The translations under genes were made by a program, and so were the position numbers. 64,000 bases of DNA from Thermoanaerobacterium thermosulfurigenes. Its GTDB lineage: Bacteria > Bacillota > Thermoanaerobacteria > Thermoanaerobacterales > Thermoanaerobacteraceae. Location of the stretch: contig NZ_JBPODR010000004.1 in NCBI RefSeq assembly GCF_051201035.1, positions 56,760-120,759 on the forward strand. Direction: 5' to 3'. Below the pieces are notes generated by a model. It did no database searches, was not told the DNA's origin, and saw only the letters and a program-made list of their open reading frames with translations. Of the stretch, positions 53,611-60,051 are shown piece after piece (within the stretch, counting starts at the first letter, position 1; each line of letters starts with the position of its first letter).

Positions 53611-54582
53611 TTAATCTAACCTTAAGATTGAAGCTGCTTCTTCTGGCGGTGTAGGATTTATATACGCTCCTGTTGCAAGCTCAAATCCCGCAAATGTGGT
53701 AAGCCTTGGCAATATTTCTACATGCCAATGAAAATCCCGTCTATCATGATGTGGCACTGTATGAATGACTATATTGTACGGTGGATTGTCAAAAAGATCT
53801 TCATACTTCTTTACAAGCAATTTAAGTAATGATGAAAGACTTCTTATGTCATCATCGTCCATCTCGTTAAAAGCCTTGACATGTTTTTTAGGAATTATCC
53901 ATGATTCATACGCAAATTGCGATGCATAAGGGCATATAACTATAAACTTATCATTTTCGGCAACGATTCTTGCCTTTTCTTTCATTTCTTCATCGATGAT
54001 GTGGCAGTAAGGGCATCTTCCGGTATCTGCCTCATGCCTTTCAACGCCTTTTAGCTCTCTCTCTAAAATCTCAGGTACAAATGATACGCCCATAATCTGC
54101 CAATGTCCATGTTCTAAGGAAGCACCACCGTTTGCACCAAAGTTTTTAAACATCTGAACGTACTTAATCTTCTCATCCTTCGCAATATCATCGTATCTTA
54201 AGATGAGTGCCTTCATGATGTTCTCAATGCCTTCTACTTCCATCTGCCCCAAAGTCATATCATGATGCTGGCTTTCAACGATAATCTCTGCCACACCATA
54301 CCCATCATCCACCTTGTACAATTCACCTTCATGCTTAGCCACATTCACATCTTTTTTAAAAGCCGCAAACTTGTTGTTAAATCCTCTTAATGTCCACATG
54401 CCATCCTCCCCACGAAATTCTACAAGCGTAGGTGGCGTCATAGTTTCATTTCCAGGACAAAACGGACACACACCACTATTCTTTATGACATCTGCTTTCT
54501 TAAAATCATGGGGCCTTTTCCCTCTTTCAGTGGAAATAACTGCCATCTTGCCTGTAACAATATCATATCTAATCTCCGACAT
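53611..54582 (-). CDS. galT: GalT-like hexose-1-phosphate nucleotidylyltransferase/phosphorylase
   Basis: A 323-residue HIT-superfamily protein. CPFCPGNETMTPP and CPYCH are zinc-site cysteine pairs, and SLEHGHWQIMG and DFHWHVEILPR carry the catalytic histidines, then GAYINPTPPEEAA. GalT moves UMP between UDP-glucose and galactose 1-phosphate, while relatives are ADP- or UDP-glucose phosphorylases. Its operon with a glucan synthase and a maltokinase, and no galK or galE nearby, makes the second role plausible. ATG 54582 follows AAGGGTGATG. Confidence 0.82.
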   Translation of the reverse strand: MSEIRYDIVTGKMAVISTERGKRPHDFKKADVIKNSGVCPFCPGNETMTPPTLVEFRGEDGMWTLRGFNNKFAAFKKDVNVAKHEGELYKVDDGYGVAEIIVESQHHDMTLGQMEVEGIENIMKALILRYDDIAKDEKIKYVQMFKNFGANGGASLEHGHWQIMGVSFVPEILERELKGVERHEADTGRCPYCHIIDEEMKEKARIVAENDKFIVICPYASQFAYESWIIPKKHVKAFNEMDDDDIRSLSSLLKLLVKKYEDLFDNPPYNIVIHTVPHHDRRDFHWHVEILPRLTTFAGFELATGAYINPTPPEEAASILRLD

Positions 54583-54663
54583 ATCATCACCCTTATCAAA
54601 AAATAAAAAGCACAATTAAATCAACTAAGTAAGAAAAATCAGCTATCTATTAATTATAGGTAT

Positions 54664-54679
54664 GTGCAACCGAGTGCAC
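54664..54679. promoter_or_regulatory. Candidate operator of the galT-maltokinase-glgA operon
   Basis: GTGCAACCGAGTGCAC has 5-base inverted arms (GTGCA/TGCAC) around ACCGAG. It lies about 12 bases downstream of the -10 box, suited to a LacI-type repressor. Confidence 0.55.
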
Positions 54680-54690
54680 TTCTTAAGTAT

Positions 54691-54719
54691 ATAATATACT
54701 TTTTTATATAAAATGTCAA
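54691..54719 (-). promoter_or_regulatory. Promoter of the galT-maltokinase-glgA operon
   Basis: TTGACA (54719-54714), 17-base spacer, TATTAT (54696-54691) on the minus strand. Confidence 0.82.
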
Positions 54720-54815
54720 TCTTATTTTTACAATCTATCGCAATATATGCGGTTTTAATGAGAGCCAAACAAAAAAGCACTCAAACTGATGAGTGCCTAA
54801 TACATTTATATATGC

Positions 54816-54821
54816 TATAAT
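54816..54821 (+). promoter_or_regulatory. Extended -10 promoter of the toxin mRNA
   Basis: TGCTATAAT with TATAAT at 54816-54821, mirrored by the same TGCTATAAT box for the opposing RNA. The mRNA would start near 54828. Confidence 0.55.
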
Positions 54822-54857
54822 TATACTTGAGGTAGTCGGATAAGCAGGGTGCGGTTG

Positions 54858-54880
54858 CCACTCTCCTTATAAGGAGGTGG
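54858..54880 (+). promoter_or_regulatory. Hairpin sequestering the toxin ribosome site
   Basis: CCAC, a bulged T and CTCCTT pair with AAGGAG and GTGG. The AAGGAGG ribosome site (54871-54877) is thus buried in a stem of about 10 bp, five bases before the toxin start codon. This would limit toxin translation. Confidence 0.7.
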
Positions 54881-54885
54881 TTGCT

Positions 54886-54972
54886 ATGATGAATACATAT
54901 CAAACGTTGTCTTTAATGATAATGTTTGGAATGTTAATTATAGCAATCCTCGATTTTACGAGGAAGAAATAA
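54886..54972 (+). CDS. Holin-like type I toxin, 28 residues
   Basis: The peptide starts MMNTYQTLSLMIMFGM and ends ILDFTRKK: one membrane helix with a short charged tail, as in the putative holin-like toxin family (TxpA/BsrG relatives). Such peptides damage the cell's own membrane when unrepressed. The gene has its own extended -10 promoter, a masked AAGGAGG site, a terminator and a predicted antisense RNA. An in-frame ATG at 54889 is an alternative start. It is below usual gene-finding length limits. Confidence 0.82.
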   Translation: MMNTYQTLSLMIMFGMLIIAILDFTRKK

Positions 54973-55007
54973 CCGCCCTGCTAGCCCCAGAGCGGTTTAA
55001 AATTTTT
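54971..55007 (+). terminator. Terminator of the toxin mRNA
   Basis: AACCGC-CCTG pairs with CAG-A-GCGGTT around the CTAGCCC loop, followed by TAAAATTTTT. It overlaps the toxin stop codon. Confidence 0.75.
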
Positions 55008-55208
55008 GTAAACCGATATTAGGGCAACCGCATTTTGCGGACGGCTGCCTCTTTACTTATATTATAGCATAATTCTTAAAAAAATAAACAAAAATTTAGC
55101 TGTCTTAAATCTACTATTAAACTAATATTCCATGAATATAATCTCTCATTCCAAATTATAATTTAGTGTAGTCTTACGCTTATTCAGAAATAAAAGGAGC
55201 TGTTTATA

Positions 55209-56201
55209 TTGGCTTTGCTTACAATCATGCTTTTAATGAGCCTGACATTTATATTGGTTTCGTGTGCTTATTTTACAAATGCCGTAGAATGGTTAGGCAA
55301 AAAGTTCAACTTAAATCAAGGAGTAATCGGAAGCATCTTTGCCGCTGTAGGAACAGCAATGCCAGAGACGATTATACCTGTAATTGCAATCATATTTCAC
55401 AATGGCCAAGCATCAGAAGAAATAGGTATTGGTGCGATAGTCGGTGCTCCTTTCATGCTGTCGACACTTGGCTTCTTTGTCACAGGTGCATCTGCAATAA
55501 TATACGCTTTATTTCACAAGAGATCTTTAAAAATAACCCCTTCGCTGACTGGATTTCAAAGGGATATGTCGTATTTCATAACCATGTACTCTTTAGCCGT
55601 CATCACTTCCATAGTGAATAACTACATAGATATTAAAAACATTGTATCAATTGCTATACTTGTTTCATACTTCGTTTACGTCATTCGCACATTCTCATCT
55701 AATGATGAAAGCATAAATGATGTAAAAAATTTGTACTTCTCAGCCCATTTTCATTCAAAGCCTGCTGTACATCTCATCCTTTTGCAGCTTATACTTTCCC
55801 TTTTGGGAATATCCTATGGCGCCCACATCTTTATAAAGTACACAGAGCAAGTATCTGCGATGGCAGGGATTCCTCCAGCCATACTGTCATTAATCATAAC
55901 GCCTATAGCAACAGAACTGCCAGAAAAGCTTAACTCTGTCTTATGGATAGGACAAAAAAAAGATACCCTTGCCCTTTTAAACATAACAGGTGCAATGGTA
56001 TTTCAATCATCTGTGCCTGTCGCCATAGGCATGATGTTTACAGAATGGCATTTGACTGGACTTACTATGCTGACAACCATGCTGGCACTTATATCATCAT
56101 ATATATACCTTTTATATGCATCCAGCAAAAAAAGTTTAAGCCCATTTATTTTGATGTCAGGCATCATTTTCTATGCAATCTTTTTAATGGCATTGCTTTG
56201 A
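55209..56201 (+). CDS. Sodium/calcium exchanger-family cation antiporter
   Basis: A 330-residue membrane protein with about ten helices in two inverted halves. Each half has the CaCA alpha-repeat: GSIFAAVGTAMPETIIP near residue 40 and IITPIATELPEKLNS near 225, carrying the ion-binding acidic residues. It would exchange Ca2+ for Na+ or H+ across the cytoplasmic membrane. TTG 55209 follows AAAGGAGC. It ends one base before the convergent flavin reductase gene, with no terminator between them. Confidence 0.88.
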   Translation: MALLTIMLLMSLTFILVSCAYFTNAVEWLGKKFNLNQGVIGSIFAAVGTAMPETIIPVIAIIFHNGQASEEIGIGAIVGAPFMLSTLGFFVTGASAIIYALFHKRSLKITPSLTGFQRDMSYFITMYSLAVITSIVNNYIDIKNIVSIAILVSYFVYVIRTFSSNDESINDVKNLYFSAHFHSKPAVHLILLQLILSLLGISYGAHIFIKYTEQVSAMAGIPPAILSLIITPIATELPEKLNSVLWIGQKKDTLALLNITGAMVFQSSVPVAIGMMFTEWHLTGLTMLTTMLALISSYIYLLYASSKKSLSPFILMSGIIFYAIFLMALL

Positions 56202-56705
56202 TTATTCTTTTATGTATGATGCGACAATTTCACCAAAGTAAAAGGTATGATAATCTGGATACCATCTTTTATCAATATCAGCATCTAGATTTTCTTTTAT
56301 CATATCCTGTTTGTAGACGACTTTACATTCGTAGTGCAATGAGCACTCCCCTATTATAGGTGTCTCAATCTTTTGGGCTGGAATAGGTGTAAGATTGCAC
56401 TCCTTAAACTTGTCAAAATCCCTGCCTGATTTTGTTCCGCAAAATGCAATAGCTTTATTTAAATCCTCATTTAAAGGTATGCTGACCGTAAATTCGCCTG
56501 ATTTTTCAATCAGGCTGTATGTAAAGCGGGACTTTCTCACTGCAACTAAGAATACAGGTTTACCCCAAATATACGTTATTCCTCCCCAGCCGATTATCAT
56601 GGTGTTTGGCTTATTCTCTTTAGTAGTCAAAAATATGCCCCTTGATGTCAGCTTTTGATTCACCTCTTTTAAGTACATATCGTAAGGCACTTCTTTAATA
56701 GTCAT
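56202..56705 (-). CDS. Flavin reductase-like FMN-binding protein
   Basis: A 167-residue split-barrel flavoprotein of the Flavin_Reduct family, with NTMIIGWGGITYIWGKPVF, AVRKSRFTYSLIEKSGEFTVSIP and CGTKSGRDFDKF. Members in anaerobes often act as FMN-binding partners in electron transfer or oxygen protection. ATG 56705 is six bases after GGAGGG; ATG 56711 directly abuts that site and is less likely. It is a single gene convergent with the antiporter. Confidence 0.88.
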   Translation of the reverse strand: MTIKEVPYDMYLKEVNQKLTSRGIFLTTKENKPNTMIIGWGGITYIWGKPVFLVAVRKSRFTYSLIEKSGEFTVSIPLNEDLNKAIAFCGTKSGRDFDKFKECNLTPIPAQKIETPIIGECSLHYECKVVYKQDMIKENLDADIDKRWYPDYHTFYFGEIVASYIKE

Positions 56706-56772
56706 ATTCATCCCTCCGTAATATTTTTACATTATACATTTTATAGCTTAATCTTTAAAAAACCAAATCATA

Positions 56773-56798
56773 TAAAAAACCCCCGAGTAAACTCGGGG
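56773..56798 (-). terminator. Terminator of the nfeD-SPFH operon
   Basis: CCCCGAGT pairs with ACTCGGGG around a two-base loop (effectively CCCCGAG-TTTA-CTCGGGG), followed by GTTTTTTATA on the minus strand, 10 bases after the SPFH stop. Confidence 0.9.
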
Positions 56799-56807
56799 TA
56801 TAGAAAT

Positions 56808-57740
56808 CTATTGATTCTTAATGAGATCTGCAACTGCTGTTATGCTTCCTAATGTTCCAACCAATTTATCAGGAATAATAAGCTTATTAGCAGGATTTTT
56901 AGCCATCTCCTGCAGCGCTTCTATTTGCTTTAATGCTATGACAGTCTCATTTGTGCCTGAGTCTAATATAGCTTTGTTAACCAATTCAATGGCTTTTGCT
57001 TGCGCCTCAGCAATCGCCTCAATGGCCTTCGCTTTGCCTTCCGCCTCTAATATCTGCGACTGCCTCAAACCTTCGGCCTTTCTGATATTTGCTTCTTTCT
57101 CAGCCTCTGCCTGCAAGATCTTTGCCTGTTTTTGCCCTTCGGCGACAGCTATGGCACTTTGTTTCTCGCCTTCTGCCTGAAGTATAGTAGCCCTCTTATC
57201 TCTTTCAGCCTTCATCTGCTTCTCCATCGCTTGCCTTATTTCATCTGGCGGAGTAATATCCTTTATCTCTACCGACAGTATCTTTATGCCGTATGCGTCT
57301 GTAAGCTGATCAATCACTTTAAGAAGCTCCGCGTTTATCTTGTCCCTGCCTGACAAAACTTCGTCAAGCGTCATATCGCCAATGATGTTTCTCATGTTTG
57401 TAATAGTAGAATAAACTATACCTGATCTATAGTTTTCTATGTTGTATATGGCGTCTTTTGCACTCATGACCTTATAAAATATGACATTGTCAACGGATAT
57501 TTTCACATTATCTTTTGTAATGACGTTTTGCGGCTCAATGTCCAATATCTGCTGCTTTGTAGATACTTTCGCCCGCACATAGTCCACAAATGGTATCACA
57601 AAATGCCATCCTGGCTCCAACACTTTGTAAAACTGTCCCAATCTCTCAATGACGTAAACATAACCTGTTTGAACGACTTTTATGGATGCTAAAACTGCGA
57701 TTAATATAAGGAGAAGTAAGATAAGCAATAATATCAACAC
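56808..57740 (-). CDS. SPFH/stomatin-like membrane scaffold protein (QmcA type)
   Basis: A 310-residue protein with one N-terminal membrane helix, then an SPFH/Band 7 domain (GYVYVIERLGQFYKVLEPGWHFVIPFVD, VITKDNVKISVDNVIFY, DEVLSGRDKINAELL). A long Ala/Glu/Lys coiled-coil of repeated QAEGEKQ/AEAQAKA type follows. It forms oligomeric membrane microdomain scaffolds. It is two bases downstream of nfeD, the usual bacterial pairing. GTG or ATG choice is not critical; the annotated ATG gives full family length. Confidence 0.92.
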   Translation of the reverse strand: MLILLLILLLLILIAVLASIKVVQTGYVYVIERLGQFYKVLEPGWHFVIPFVDYVRAKVSTKQQILDIEPQNVITKDNVKISVDNVIFYKVMSAKDAIYNIENYRSGIVYSTITNMRNIIGDMTLDEVLSGRDKINAELLKVIDQLTDAYGIKILSVEIKDITPPDEIRQAMEKQMKAERDKRATILQAEGEKQSAIAVAEGQKQAKILQAEAEKEANIRKAEGLRQSQILEAEGKAKAIEAIAEAQAKAIELVNKAILDSGTNETVIALKQIEALQEMAKNPANKLIIPDKLVGTLGSITAVADLIKNQ

Positions 57741-57742
57741 TT

Positions 57743-58156
57743 TTATTCCTCCAATCTCTTAACAATTAATTTATTTCCAGATATCCCTGTTATAACCGCA
57801 TTGTCACCGCTTTTTAGAGGCACATCAGACTGGACTGTCCAATATATGCCTTCAAAAAACACCTGACCAGTCTTACCAATATCGTTTTTTATCTCTATGT
57901 TCCTGCCTATATACTGGCTTTCATAGGGATAAGTCTTTGGTATATTCTTTAATTTCTTTCTCAAGTATTTAAACGAAAAAATAAGTGAAACAATTCCTAC
58001 TGCGAGAAATGCAAAAATCTGAATCGGTGTATTAGCTCCTAATAGATCTGCACATATTGCAAAAAAGGCTCCGATGGAAAAATTAAAAAATATGAAGTTG
58101 CTTGTAATAAGGTCAATAGCTATGCCGATTATCATTATTGAAATCCATAATGTCAA
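57743..58156 (-). CDS. NfeD family protein
   Basis: A 137-residue protein with two or three membrane helices at residues 3-65 and a C-terminal OB-fold NfeD domain (YIGRNIEIKNDIGKTGQVFFEGIYWTVQS, DNAVITGISGNKLIV). NfeD proteins partner SPFH proteins encoded next to them, probably in membrane organisation. The start is TTG after GGAAGG. Downstream spacing to the SPFH gene is two bases. Confidence 0.9.
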   Translation of the reverse strand: MTLWISIMIIGIAIDLITSNFIFFNFSIGAFFAICADLLGANTPIQIFAFLAVGIVSLIFSFKYLRKKLKNIPKTYPYESQYIGRNIEIKNDIGKTGQVFFEGIYWTVQSDVPLKSGDNAVITGISGNKLIVKRLEE

Positions 58157-58293
58157 TAATCCTTCCGTATTTATCCCCCTTTCTTGTTAAAAATTTGATA
58201 TTTTATCTTAGTATATCACAGTATGTGTCCAACATAAAGTAGTCAGACAAGCTATTTTATAAATTTTCTATAAATTTTTTAGGCAATATATTA

Positions 58294-58317
58294 GAGCCGA
58301 TCGCAAAGTATCGGCTC
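58294..58317. terminator. Hairpin downstream of the second GH4 gene
   Basis: GAGCCGAT pairs with ATCGGCTC around an eight-base loop. The better T-run (TTTTAAGG) is on the plus strand although the nearest gene is on the minus strand, so its use as a terminator for GH4 is uncertain. The rest of the 58157-58374 gap shows nothing else. Confidence 0.5.
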
Positions 58318-58374
58318 TTTTAAGGAAGATCATCAATTTTAGTTTACAATAAATGATCGTAATTATAAAGAGTA

Positions 58375-59772
58375 TCAAGCTTTTATTTTCCATCCATCTA
58401 AATATTTTTTCGTATTTTCAAGCATTTCATTAAATAATTTTTTTGCATCTTTTAAAGATATTGTAACAAGGGGATCATTTACAAAAGCACTAAAAGCCAA
58501 ATCAAACTCTTTCTTTAAAGCGGCTTTCAACGTCGTTTCTTGGTTGTATACCTGCCTTAACACGAGGCTAAATACATTGTCAGGCAATTTCCCTGATAAT
58601 ACAGGCTTTAGTTTATTTCCTGAAAATAAAGCATTTGTTTCAACTACCGCACCATATGGTATTCCTTCAATCTGTCCATGGTTCGGCATGTTGACATTAG
58701 TCACTAAATCGCCTAAGCCTAATAATGCTTTAATTTGTCTAACACCTTCTTCACCTGTTTCCTTTAACTCAAATTTTTCCTCGCCTGTCTTAAGTCTTTT
58801 ACTTCTTTCAAGCCTCCGTTTTAAGTCCTCTTTTCTCCAGCTTACAGTCGTTAAGCCAAACATCCATTCTCTGACTGTCTCTGGATCTTTTAAATACCAA
58901 TATCCCGGCACAAATTCCGCCAGATGCCTATCCCCCGCTGCAGCTATTATTCCATATCTTAAAAACAGATCAAATTTTACTCTCTCTGCAGATACAAACG
59001 AATTGTTCATCCAATTGTCATTAGCATCGCTGACAAATCCGCTTTCATAATACTTATTCACAAATTGTTTATAAACATACATTAAATCTATGTCTTTGTA
59101 CCTTGCATTGTCGATCCATGTAAAATGATTTATACCTAAGACATTTATCTTTATCTCTTCTCTTGGAACATTTTCAATGCCTTCTATATCCTGCAAAGCA
59201 CGAGATAATAGCTTTTGTGTGCCAAAAACTTCATGGCAGCATCCAAAAGCTTTAACTTGAGGGAAAATTTCATACAATGTCCTAACACAAAGCGTCATAG
59301 GATTAGTATAATTTATGACCCATGCATCTGGACAATGCTCTTTAATCGCATTGGCAATATCCACAAACATCGGAATTGTCCTTAAAGCTCTGACTATTCC
59401 ACCAGGTCCTACAGTATCACCTACTGACTGATAAATGCCATACTTTTCAGGCGCATGAACATCAGATTCCATCTCGTCAAACGTCCCCGGCAAAATAGAT
59501 ATTATTACAAAATCAGCACCTTTTAGTGACTCTTCTAACGTCTCACAAGCTTTATAAAGCCATTTGCCTTTAACATCCTGTCTTATTGATAAAGAATTAC
59601 CTATTATCTCATTGTCATGTGCCGCATCATAATCTATGTCGTATAACTTTACTGTACCAGAAATGCTTTCTTCCTTTGCTAAGTCGGTCATTAAATTCCA
59701 CGCCCATCCTCTTGAGCCACCTCCGATATAAGCAATAGTAATGTCATGCACCTTCCCATCTGTATACCTCAT
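58375..59772 (-). CDS. GH4 glycosidase, second alpha-galacturonidase-like copy
   Basis: A 465-residue paralogue of the GH4 enzyme at 32759-34117. It has IAYIGGGSRGWAWNLMTDLA, SVGDTVGPGGIVRALRTIP, metal-site GCCHEVFG, INVLGINHFTW, AAAGDRHLAEFVP and LGLGDLVTNVNMPN. All key GH4 residues seen in the first copy are kept, so it should be active on an alpha-linked galacturonide. It lies near a GH78 rhamnosidase gene, suggesting rhamnogalacturonan fragments as substrate. Ribosome site AGGAGG. Confidence 0.85.
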   Translation of the reverse strand: MRYTDGKVHDITIAYIGGGSRGWAWNLMTDLAKEESISGTVKLYDIDYDAAHDNEIIGNSLSIRQDVKGKWLYKACETLEESLKGADFVIISILPGTFDEMESDVHAPEKYGIYQSVGDTVGPGGIVRALRTIPMFVDIANAIKEHCPDAWVINYTNPMTLCVRTLYEIFPQVKAFGCCHEVFGTQKLLSRALQDIEGIENVPREEIKINVLGINHFTWIDNARYKDIDLMYVYKQFVNKYYESGFVSDANDNWMNNSFVSAERVKFDLFLRYGIIAAAGDRHLAEFVPGYWYLKDPETVREWMFGLTTVSWRKEDLKRRLERSKRLKTGEEKFELKETGEEGVRQIKALLGLGDLVTNVNMPNHGQIEGIPYGAVVETNALFSGNKLKPVLSGKLPDNVFSLVLRQVYNQETTLKAALKKEFDLAFSAFVNDPLVTISLKDAKKLFNEMLENTKKYLDGWKIKA

Positions 59773-59829
59773 AAAGCTCAGCCTCCTGACATAAAATATG
59801 TTATTTTATTGAGTAAACTTATACTTAGT

Positions 59830-59877
59830 TTAGTTCTTCAACCCGGTTGTTGCAATACCTTCAACGAAGTATTTTTT
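59830..59877 (-). pseudogene. Stranded C-terminus of a MalG-type ABC permease gene
   Basis: On the minus strand the frame reads KKYFVEGIATTGLKN and stop, very close to the end of the intact permease at 35726 (QKYFVEGISTSGLKG). A TAG stop lies just upstream and no other permease sequence is visible. This is the last 15 codons of a lost CUT1 permease gene between the GH78 and GH4 genes. No other gene is seen in the 59773-60051 gap. Confidence 0.72.
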
Positions 59878-60051
59878 GATCTATTTTTTAATTACAACTT
59901 ATTTAATGTCAACAATGTTTTCAATAACGAATTTAATAAAAAAAGCCGATCATTTTATTCTATCGGCTATAATATTTACAAAATATTAACTATTTCACAA
60001 ATAAATTTTTGAGCTCTCCCATTAACACAAGTCTTAATATTTCCCTTTATG

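Larger units (their letters stand above)
54770..55054 (-). ncRNA. Predicted antisense RNA of a type I toxin-antitoxin pair
   Basis: An extended -10 box TGCTATAAT (TATAAT at 55066-55061, minus) would start an RNA near 55054. It would run antisense through the whole toxin gene and stop at a clear terminator, GCACTCA-TCAGTT-TGAGTGC plus TTTTTTGTTT (54796-54768). Predicted length is about 285 bases. No -35 box is convincing. Type I antitoxins of the holin-like toxin family are arranged this way; expression is not shown. Confidence 0.68.

Noticed and set aside
55262..55621. 119-codon plus-strand ORF
   Set aside because: Cys/His/Arg-rich out-of-frame reading of the antiporter gene, with no ribosome site.
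56821..57353. Two long plus-strand ORFs opposite the SPFH gene
   Set aside because: They are Ala/Ser-rich mirror readings of the coiled-coil codons of the SPFH protein.
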